Below are positions 12,263 to 18,907 of a DNA stretch of 20,470 nucleotides, piece after piece. The notes under the pieces were generated by a model, which saw only the letters and a list, made by a program, of their open reading frames with translations, made no database searches and was not told the origin of the DNA. The position numbers were made by a program, and so were the translations under genes. Origin of the DNA: a virus. The stretch covers positions 1-20,470 of IMG/VR virus record IMGVR_UViG_3300025013_000124; one strand, given 5' to 3'. Each line of letters begins with the position of its first letter. Position 1 is the stretch's first letter.

Positions 12263-12528
12263 ATTGCGACGACTGCCGGGAGGCTCAAGCCCTTGACGGC
12301 ATAGTACCGGACTGCGAGATGGAGGTGGGGTGCAAAATCCCGCCTCTGTCTGAACGGGGAGCCCGAGCCTTGGAAATCCGTGACAAGCTGGTCCGCCTGT
12401 CGCAACTGGGCATTGGAGGCAGGGTTTTGGAGATGTACAGCGCGGACCTGGATGATCTTGAGCTGATAGCCGTGATCGAGGATACCCTGAAGGAACGGAT
12501 GCAAGAGGTACCGGATGAAGGATCTTAA
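11819..12528 (+). CDS. Tail assembly chaperone, GT-like fusion by -1 frameshift (join 11819-12220, 12220-12528)
   Basis: The zero frame is read through AAC at 12218-12220 (134 residues), then the -1 frame continues from CTT at 12220 for 102 codons to TAA at 12526-12528, giving 236 residues. The -1 frame is open throughout. The added part begins LERWLVARGDYPG and contains four cysteines (NCDDC, then PDCEMEVGC), a likely metal site. It ends in helices (ALEIRDKLVRLSQLGIG and ELIAVIEDTLKERMQ). The T part of lambda gpGT contacts tube subunits while the G part holds the tape measure. The -1 reading end overlaps the tape measure start by 14 bases. The slippery heptamer and stem are described separately. 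Confidence 0.82.
12214..12220 (+). other. -1 programmed frameshift slippery heptamer A_AAA_AAC
   Basis: The heptamer is in the correct phase for the zero frame (AGA AAA AAC), so both tRNAs can re-pair after a one-base slip. A purine-rich, SD-like AGGA (12201-12204) lies 9 bases upstream and a stem-loop starts 12 bases downstream. This is the same three-part arrangement as the E. coli dnaX signal. Confidence 0.85.
12233..12272 (+). promoter_or_regulatory. Frameshift-stimulating stem-loop
   Basis: TCGTCGCAA (12233-12241) pairs perfectly with TTGCGACGA (12264-12272), a 9-bp stem. Inside it GGGG (12242-12245) can pair with CCCC (12252-12255) as a second short stem. The structure encloses the zero-frame stop codon at 12260-12262. 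Its position 12 bases after the heptamer suits a pausing element. Confidence 0.75.
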
Positions 12529-15106
12529 ATTTATCATATCAGCAAGCGCTGACGCCGCCGACCGCGAAGTCGAAAAACTGGCGCGCAAAGGGGAGCAGGT
12601 CAGCGACCGCCTCTCCCGTGCATTCGAAACCTTGGGTACCAAATCCTCCATGGCCTTCGAACAGCAGAGAGACAGAATCAACAAGGCTTATGAGAGTATT
12701 CAGAATTCCGGGGTGGCTACTGCGGAAGAGTTGGCCCGGGTTGAAAGGTCCCGTGCGGAGAAGCTGCTCCAGATCGATGAGGAGATGTTCGGCAAGCGTA
12801 TGACGCTGATGGAGAAGTTCAAGCAGAACTGGATTGCCATTTCCGCCGCGACAGTTGCCGCTTGGGCCGGCATTACCCAGGCGTGGAACCTTGCCAAGGA
12901 TGCGGCCATTGGTCTGCAGCAACGGGCCGGCTTCGAAAATCTTGCTGCCTCTCATGGTGCTCTCGCCGGCAGTATCATATCCGATCTTAAAAGAGCGTCC
13001 GGCGAGACGGTCGCCACTCAGGACCTGATTGAGAAGGCTGGGACCGCCATGCTTATGAGCATTCCCGCGAACGAGCTTTCACGTCTGATGGAGATTGCCC
13101 GTGCTTCGTCCCGTATTACTGGTGAGACTGTCAGTAAGTCTTTTGAGGATATTGCACTGGGTGTTGCTCGTGGGTCCCGTGAAATATTGGACAACTTGGG
13201 CATCGTTGTTTCTGCAGAGAAAGCGTACAAGGAGTACGCTGCCAGTGTGGGTAAATCCTCCGAACAGTTGACCGATGCCGAGAAGAAACAGGCGTTCATG
13301 AACGCCACACTCGCAGCTGGTAACGACATGATCAAGCGTGTCGGTGACACCGGTATGACCACCGCCGAGAAGATGCAGCGCTTCGAAGCGCGCATGAAGA
13401 ACCTGAAAGAGATCGTAGGCGTCGGCCTGCTGGCAGCCCTCAGCGCCGTGCAAGGGGTGATGAACCTTGCTGCTTCGGGGGCGCTCTATCTGGCTGGCGG
13501 CATTTTCAAGGTGGTGCAGGGGATAGCCTGGCTGACCGGCCAATCCGCAGCCGTTGCCGAGTGGAAGGCTAACGCCGAGGGAGCTTTTGGCGCCGCAAGG
13601 GATCTTGCAAAGGACGGCATGGGGGACCTCGGCACCGCGATGGACCTGGTCACCGGCAAGGTAGACCCGCTGAACGGTAAGACCAAACAGATGGAGGAGT
13701 CCGCCAGGGCGGCAGCTGATGCAGAGCAAAAACGCAAAGATGTGATGAAGGCGGCGGTCGGAGCCATTGACAGCTACGCCAAGTCCCTCAGCAATCTCGG
13801 CAAGGAGCAGATGAAGGTAGCTGAAAACGGGTTCAGTAGGGACCTGCAGCGGCAAGAGGAATACTTCAAGAAGAACCGGACTCTTGCCACCAACCTCGCC
13901 GCGCCCTTGAAGAACTATCTGGGCGTTGTTGACTCGGTGTATCAGCACCAGTTGACCGCGCAGGAGAGTATCGCGAAGGTGCTGAAAGACATCGGCGCAG
14001 AAAAGAAAGCTCAGATGGAGCAGCAGACTCAGATACTCCAGGTTGAAAAGAGCCAGGCCGAGGCATCTCTTAAGGGGTGGAATGACTACCTTGGCAAGCT
14101 GAAGTCTATGCACTCTCAGGCCATGGAGGACATCAAGAAAAAGCAGGATGAACTGCTTGCTCTGCAGGACTTCGGCAAGGAGACCCAAAAGGCACTGCAG
14201 GAGAAGTTTTTCCCGAAGGCACCCGAGGCCGATCCTTTTCTTCAGTTTTTCCAGAAGCTGGAGGCTGCCGACGCGAGCCAGGCTGCAGCGATGGAGCTCA
14301 CCGGCGACAAGCGCATAGAAGCCATCAAGAAGTCCATCGAACTCCTTAAGGCTCTCCCCGAGGAAGTGACTGAAGGGGACGATGTCCTGATCAGTCGTCA
14401 GGAAGTCTATGAGAAGATCGCAACCCGCGCGCAGGAGTGGCAGAGTGAAGCCGAGGCGGCAAAGCAGGCTCAACTGGAGACCTCGAAGACAGCCGCCCAA
14501 ATTCTCGCACAAGAGATGACCCGTGCCGAAGAGGCGATGACTCAACTAGAGCAGAAGATCGTCCAGCTAGACGGCAAGATACTCTCCTTGTCTCGCGTGG
14601 TGACCCTCACCCTGGACGACCAAGTGACTCCGGGATTGGAGACGGTGCGGAAAGCATTAGAGGGGCTTGTCAATTCTTCTATGCAGAATGGGACCCGTGT
14701 GACCTATGTTAATTCGATCCCTGGGGCCGTGTCGCTGGATGCCCCCAGCTCTTATGCTTTGGACTCGTATGCCAAAGGGACTGAATATGTGCCGAAAACC
14801 GGGTTGTATGAACTCCACCAAGGGGAAGCTGTCCTGACTGTAGAACAGAATCGTGTTTCCTATGCTCTCCAACGACGTAACGAGGCCATGCTGGGAAAAG
14901 AGGTACTTTTGCAGCGTGAATTAAACGCGGTGGTGGCACAGCGAAGAGACAGTAATACCGGTGGTGGTCTCACCATCGCCCCCGGCGCGATCCAGCTGAT
15001 TGTGCAGGGCGGCGGGAATGTCGATGTGGATTCGATGGTGGATGCGCTCAGCAGAAAGCTGTTTCCCAAACTGGACGAATACGCTCGCCGCCGTCGGGCG
15101 GCATAA
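12515..15106 (+). CDS. Tail tape measure protein
   Basis: This 863-residue, mostly helical protein sets tail length; at about 0.15 nm per residue it predicts a tail near 130 nm. The N-terminus (1-100) is coiled-coil with many Glu/Arg/Lys. Hydrophobic segments lie at about 106-126 and 300-340 (VGVGLLAALSAVQGVMNLAA and following), which may enter the host membrane during DNA ejection. Long charged helices occupy about 390-700. The C-terminus carries the typical YVPKTGLYELHQGEAVLT motif (about 757-774) and a basic end. Its start overlaps the -1 chaperone frame by 14 bases, with AGAGGT upstream. No peptidase or muramidase domain is evident. Confidence 0.9.
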   Translation: MKDLKFIISASADAADREVEKLARKGEQVSDRLSRAFETLGTKSSMAFEQQRDRINKAYESIQNSGVATAEELARVERSRAEKLLQIDEEMFGKRMTLMEKFKQNWIAISAATVAAWAGITQAWNLAKDAAIGLQQRAGFENLAASHGALAGSIISDLKRASGETVATQDLIEKAGTAMLMSIPANELSRLMEIARASSRITGETVSKSFEDIALGVARGSREILDNLGIVVSAEKAYKEYAASVGKSSEQLTDAEKKQAFMNATLAAGNDMIKRVGDTGMTTAEKMQRFEARMKNLKEIVGVGLLAALSAVQGVMNLAASGALYLAGGIFKVVQGIAWLTGQSAAVAEWKANAEGAFGAARDLAKDGMGDLGTAMDLVTGKVDPLNGKTKQMEESARAAADAEQKRKDVMKAAVGAIDSYAKSLSNLGKEQMKVAENGFSRDLQRQEEYFKKNRTLATNLAAPLKNYLGVVDSVYQHQLTAQESIAKVLKDIGAEKKAQMEQQTQILQVEKSQAEASLKGWNDYLGKLKSMHSQAMEDIKKKQDELLALQDFGKETQKALQEKFFPKAPEADPFLQFFQKLEAADASQAAAMELTGDKRIEAIKKSIELLKALPEEVTEGDDVLISRQEVYEKIATRAQEWQSEAEAAKQAQLETSKTAAQILAQEMTRAEEAMTQLEQKIVQLDGKILSLSRVVTLTLDDQVTPGLETVRKALEGLVNSSMQNGTRVTYVNSIPGAVSLDAPSSYALDSYAKGTEYVPKTGLYELHQGEAVLTVEQNRVSYALQRRNEAMLGKEVLLQRELNAVVAQRRDSNTGGGLTIAPGAIQLIVQGGGNVDVDSMVDALSRKLFPKLDEYARRRRAA

Positions 15107-15119
15107 CAAGGAGAAATTT

Positions 15120-15302
15120 ATGGCTTGGACCATCGATGCGCGCTGCAGCAATTGCTGCAAAAAAACCGACTGCCTTGACCGTCCGAAACTGATCGGAACC
15201 CTTTCGTCCTTGACCAACGAGCTGAACACTTCGGAGCAATATACCAACGGCCCCGGTGACGGCATCCTGATCATCGCCTGCACGGACTTCGCGATAGCCT
15301 GA
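15120..15302 (+). CDS. 60-residue four-cysteine protein in the tail module
   Basis: The start is ATG 15120 with AAGGAGA just upstream; the same frame is open further upstream but without a ribosome site. The N-terminal half has the compact cluster C9-x2-CC-x4-C17 (CSNCCKKTDC), then LIGTLSSLTNELNTSEQY and a hydrophobic end (GILIIACTDFAIA). The cysteines suggest a metal site or iron-sulfur cluster. The stop overlaps the next gene as TGATG (15300-15304). No family with known function is recognised. Its place between tape measure and tail-tip genes suggests a small tail-tip or assembly factor (inference). Confidence 0.6.
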   Translation: MAWTIDARCSNCCKKTDCLDRPKLIGTLSSLTNELNTSEQYTNGPGDGILIIACTDFAIA

Positions 15303-16147
15303 TGGTTAACCGCTTCGTCACATACGGCGATTACGCCGATGGCTACAGCGAAGACTGGTCACCGGTAGGTTCCCCGGCGCTCTTCACCGCCTCGGGCGGG
15401 ATCACCTTCGCCCCGTCCCGTCTTCCTGGCTATCCCACCTATGTCATGAGCTGGGAGCAGGCGTCCGCGAAGAGCGCGGGGGCGGATTCCATCGCCTATG
15501 ACCCGTACATGCAGGAGCTCCTGATTCAGCTTTCGTGGGCGGGGATGTCCGGGGCGGACAAGGCGAGCCTTGAGGCCTTCCACAAGGCCGGGGTGAACGG
15601 CATGGCGGGTCAATTCAGCTATTACAACCCGACCGCCGGGCCGGCGCTGCCTGTGCGGTTTGCCGATGCTGCTCTTGGGAACATGCCTGAGGTCGGCTAT
15701 GACCGGTACCGGGTAGAACTGACCCTCCGGGTTGACATCAACTATCCCCAGATGAATGCTCCAGGTGTGCCGGCGGCGATCACCGGGAATCGGTTCGTTA
15801 TTGGCGGTGTCGCCATGCCCTTCCCGATCCCGTTGCGCTCCAATTCTGGATATGAGGTGACGATCCCGCAGACGATGGAACGGAACTCGGCGGGGAGTCC
15901 GATCATCTACAACAAGAGCCGCCTGATATTGAAGCGGCATCAAATGGCCCTCGTGCTGGACTTCGACGCTTTCATCCGCCAGCAGAGCTTTTTCTTCACG
16001 TTCGTTCACGGCCAGAGGAACAAGTTCACCTGGTACGACAAAGACGAGGTCTCGCGGGTCGTGAGACTGGCTGACAGCCGGATTACCATTCGGCAGCTCG
16101 GGTACAACCGCTACACCACGGCATTCAATCTGGTGGAAGAGATATGA
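15302..16147 (+). CDS. Tail-tip protein with tandemly duplicated domain (distal tail-like)
   Basis: This 281-residue protein directly follows the tape measure block, the place of distal tail or minor tail (lambda gpM/gpL-region) proteins. Two halves align by eye: about 44-146 and about 184-281. Both have SAG followed by I-x-Y, then a long helix/strand, a Q/G-rich turn, F-x-Y/W, VR(F/L)AD, GY-(D/N)-RY and a final strand ending in I. Internal duplication of this type is consistent with a ring-forming protein joining tube to tip, but the family is not firmly recognised. Its end overlaps the next gene by 4 bases (ATGA at 16144-16147). Confidence 0.65.
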   Translation: MVNRFVTYGDYADGYSEDWSPVGSPALFTASGGITFAPSRLPGYPTYVMSWEQASAKSAGADSIAYDPYMQELLIQLSWAGMSGADKASLEAFHKAGVNGMAGQFSYYNPTAGPALPVRFADAALGNMPEVGYDRYRVELTLRVDINYPQMNAPGVPAAITGNRFVIGGVAMPFPIPLRSNSGYEVTIPQTMERNSAGSPIIYNKSRLILKRHQMALVLDFDAFIRQQSFFFTFVHGQRNKFTWYDKDEVSRVVRLADSRITIRQLGYNRYTTAFNLVEEI

Positions 16148-18897
16148 GAAACTTCCCGGCAGCTTTCGCTGATCAAAAAAACCTCCTGCAGGGGGCCTCC
16201 CCGGTGTGGATCTTCAAGTTCTTCGCCGGCGGAGTCCCGTACTACGTGAGTGACAACGCCTTTGCCGTAGCGCCTTGGGGGATCACAACGCTGAAGTGGG
16301 CCGAAGGCTGGGGCACACTGCAGGAGGGTATCGGCGGCACCCTGGACGAATTCCGGATCTCCGAATTCACCCTGGATCTGTTCATCGACCCGGACGCTGC
16401 ACCGAACATGGAAGCCCTTGCTACTGGCTACGTTCTGGAGGAGTCCCCGGCGTTTCTCTACCTGTGGTTTTATGGCTGTGCTGACGCACCACAGGAGATG
16501 TTCCGGGGATACATCAAGGAGATTGAGATCCCCAATGAAACGTCCGTCCGCTTGTCGCTCCAGGACGAATCCCTCCGCCTCGAGCGCGCCATGATTGGCA
16601 CCCTGGTAACCCGCGCAGCCTATCCCTATGCCGACCCTGACGACGTAGGGCGGGTGCTCCCCATCCCCTTCGGCACCGTGGGGTCATTGCCCGCCGTCGC
16701 GGTAAATGCCGGCGCTCTGACCAGTCTGCCCGCATCGATCTCTGCGGTTGCCACGAGTTTCGACCTCACCAGCGGGGAGGGGATCGTAAACGGTGCCGTG
16801 CTCCAGGTTGACGACGAACAAATACTGGTGAACGCCATCGCCGGCGCTCAGGTCACAAACTGCACCAGAGGGTACAACCTCACCATTGCCACTACGCACC
16901 TGAAGGGCGCCGGGATCTGGGAACAGAAGGAATCCTTCGACTACATCATCTCAGCCATACCGATCACGGCAGTATCGAAGATATATGGCAAACTCGGGGA
17001 TCGCGCCGTAGACATCACTGCTATCTGCACCGTCTATCTCGGGAGCGGAGGGAACCAGCACCCCACCTACCCCGGCAAAGCAGTCGTATCCACCCCGGGC
17101 TACCTGACCGCGACACAAGGCGTTGACCTCCTGATCAATGACGGTCTCACCATCAACGACGCGCTGGAGATAGTCGATCAAATCCTGATCAACAACAATC
17201 TGTCTGTGCTGGACGGAATCTCGCTTGAGGACACCATCTCCGTAGCCAACAGCCTGGGACTGACCGACGCCATAGTTATTGCTAATAGCCTCGGCGTCAC
17301 CGACACCATAGAGGTGCTCTCCAATATTGCCCCGCAGGACTCCATATCGATACTCAACGGCCTCGGCATCAGCGACGGTATAACCATCTCCGACGCCATA
17401 ACCGTCAGCGAGACAGCCCATACCCATGACGGAGCCTCTGATACCCGCCGAGTAGACCCGACCTTCTATTCCGCGGAGGTCCTTGTAACCAACCCCGACA
17501 ATATTCTGGACGGCAGCACCACCACTACAACGAATATCGCGGCTAGCACCGGGCAATTCAGGATACACACCGGAGTTTTGCAGGAGGGCCCCCCACCAAT
17601 ACGTATTCGCGGAGTCATCAGTTATGCTTGTAGTGGCGACTTCAATTATTTTATCAGAGTGGCCGGAACCTATGGGGCAACAACCAAACCCGCCAGTGCC
17701 TCGAAATCCGTCGCGTATACCGATTGGTTGACCTTGACCTCTTGGGACAACCTCCGACATACCCTTACCTATATCGAGGTAGCCGGCGATGGCGGGAGTG
17801 GCACTGTATCGTTATATGAGGCTTGGTGGGAGGTCGAGGTTGATACCACGGCCGAAATAGCCACATCATCGGTCGCAAGAGCTGGCTCCGTCACCAGGGA
17901 AGGCACTACCGGATTGACTGGTACGGTTTCCAGGTCGGGCGTTGTCACCCTCACCGGTGGGGTTTCCCGGCAGGGAACTGTCGCGCTAGGCGGTACCGTC
18001 TCCAGGACCGGCGCGGTCACCCTGGGCGGCACAGTAGCCAAATTCGGCACCGTCACCCTGGATGGCACAGTAGCCCTTAACGGGGATGTGACCCGGACGG
18101 GGACTGTGACCCGGACCAACGGGGTAACGCGCTCCGGGGCCGTCACCCTCAGCGGCAATTCTGTCGCTAATACCCTCATAGGTGACCAGGTGCTCTGCGA
18201 TGTCGTATCACCCGTTACCAGTATGGCCGATGTCCATGACTGGATACTGGCGGCGGCGGGATCAGCGAGCGCCGTCCAGTTGGTCGGCGACTGGCCCGCC
18301 AGCTACAGCTACAACGGAGCGATCACCGAATATAAGGGCGCGCTGTTCTGGCTGAACGACCTCGCTTTCCAGTCCCGCGCCTGGTTCAGGCTGGCCCGGG
18401 GAGTCGCCTCTCTGATCTACCGCACCAGTTCCCTTACTTCGGTAAAGACCCTTGCCAGTTGCCAGATCAGCGCCGGCAAGCGAGTCCACAGCCGGGCCAA
18501 AACGAGCTATGACGAGATCCTGAACAGCATCAACATCAAGTACGACCGCGACTGGTCCCAGGCAAAAGGAGAAACGGCCTACAAGGGGGTCTCCAGCGGC
18601 AGCGATACCGGGTCCATTACAACCTACGGACTGCGTGAGCGCCCCGAGCTGTTCATGTTCGACTTCGTGACGGACGCGGATATGGCCGGCGACCTGCTCA
18701 GCTTCTACCTCGGCTGGTATCCCGTCCGGCACTGGCTGCACGAGTTCGAGAGTTTCCTCTACGATGCCGAACTGGATTTCGGCGACGGGGTGACCCTGGG
18801 CTTTTCCGGGAATGCCATCGGTCAAGTCCTGGAGAGCAAATTTGCCCCCGGCAGCAGCAACGAATCAGACACCATCGGCCTGGTGGTAGTCGTTTAA
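16144..18897 (+). CDS. Large tail-tip hub protein with two hexapeptide repeat arrays
   Basis: The 917-residue product starts inside the previous stop (ATGA). Residues 1-160 are a conserved-looking tail module (SPVWIFKFFAG, DEFRISEFTLDLFID, YLWFYGCADAP, GYIKEIEIP). Residues 160-320 continue as beta-rich hub-like sequence. Residues 327-422 are sixteen hexapeptides of pattern (D/N)-x-(L/I)-x-(I/V)-x. Residues about 435-565 form a beta-sandwich-like domain. Residues 575-670 are another sixteen hexapeptides, x-x-V-x-(R/L)-x, mostly G-(T/A)-V-T. Residues about 675-917 return to hub-like sequence (WFRLARGVASLIYR, DEILNSINIKYDRDW, YLGWYPVRHWL). A baseplate-hub/host-contact role is inferred from position and size. 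The repeats probably form surface beta-solenoid or fibrous extensions. I cannot name a precise family. Confidence 0.7.
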   Translation: MRNFPAAFADQKNLLQGASPVWIFKFFAGGVPYYVSDNAFAVAPWGITTLKWAEGWGTLQEGIGGTLDEFRISEFTLDLFIDPDAAPNMEALATGYVLEESPAFLYLWFYGCADAPQEMFRGYIKEIEIPNETSVRLSLQDESLRLERAMIGTLVTRAAYPYADPDDVGRVLPIPFGTVGSLPAVAVNAGALTSLPASISAVATSFDLTSGEGIVNGAVLQVDDEQILVNAIAGAQVTNCTRGYNLTIATTHLKGAGIWEQKESFDYIISAIPITAVSKIYGKLGDRAVDITAICTVYLGSGGNQHPTYPGKAVVSTPGYLTATQGVDLLINDGLTINDALEIVDQILINNNLSVLDGISLEDTISVANSLGLTDAIVIANSLGVTDTIEVLSNIAPQDSISILNGLGISDGITISDAITVSETAHTHDGASDTRRVDPTFYSAEVLVTNPDNILDGSTTTTTNIAASTGQFRIHTGVLQEGPPPIRIRGVISYACSGDFNYFIRVAGTYGATTKPASASKSVAYTDWLTLTSWDNLRHTLTYIEVAGDGGSGTVSLYEAWWEVEVDTTAEIATSSVARAGSVTREGTTGLTGTVSRSGVVTLTGGVSRQGTVALGGTVSRTGAVTLGGTVAKFGTVTLDGTVALNGDVTRTGTVTRTNGVTRSGAVTLSGNSVANTLIGDQVLCDVVSPVTSMADVHDWILAAAGSASAVQLVGDWPASYSYNGAITEYKGALFWLNDLAFQSRAWFRLARGVASLIYRTSSLTSVKTLASCQISAGKRVHSRAKTSYDEILNSINIKYDRDWSQAKGETAYKGVSSGSDTGSITTYGLRERPELFMFDFVTDADMAGDLLSFYLGWYPVRHWLHEFESFLYDAELDFGDGVTLGFSGNAIGQVLESKFAPGSSNESDTIGLVVVV
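17122..17409 (+). repeat. Hexapeptide-coding array A (16 units of 18 bases)
   Basis: It encodes residues 327-422 of the 917-residue tail protein: VDLLIN, DGLTIN, DALEIV, DQILIN, NNLSVL, DGISLE and so on to DAITVS. The pattern is (D/N)-x-(L/I)-x-(I/V)-x. The units differ at the DNA level, so the repeat is kept at the protein level. The alternation of hydrophobic residues with polar corners suits a beta-solenoid. Confidence 0.8.
17866..18153 (+). repeat. Hexapeptide-coding array B (16 units of 18 bases)
   Basis: It encodes residues 575-670: SSVARA, GSVTRE, GTTGLT, GTVSRS, GVVTLT, GGVSRQ, GTVALG, GTVSRT, GAVTLG and onward to GAVTLS. Position 5 tends to alternate Arg and Leu, giving a 12-residue (36-base) super-period in the first half. 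DNA similarity between units is higher than in array A (many GGCACCGTCACC-like segments), suggesting more recent expansion. Confidence 0.85.
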
Positions 18898-18907
18898 GGA
18901 GCCAAAA

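Noticed and set aside
12319-12528. Independent 69-residue gene starting at ATG 12319
   Set aside because: No ribosome site before this ATG, and the frame is open back to a perfect slippery site in the preceding gene; better read as the frameshift extension.
13079-14545. 488-residue minus-strand frame opposite the tape measure gene
   Set aside because: Low-complexity Leu/His-rich translation mirroring helical Glu/Lys/Gln codons; a shadow frame.
15000-15119. Longer N-terminus for the 60-residue Cys protein
   Set aside because: It lies wholly within the tape measure gene without a ribosome site; AAGGAGA marks the ATG at 15120.
17122-18153. CRISPR-like or non-coding tandem repeat with 18-base period
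   Set aside because: Units are directly adjacent without spacers, stay in one open frame and encode regular hexapeptides; this is a protein repeat.
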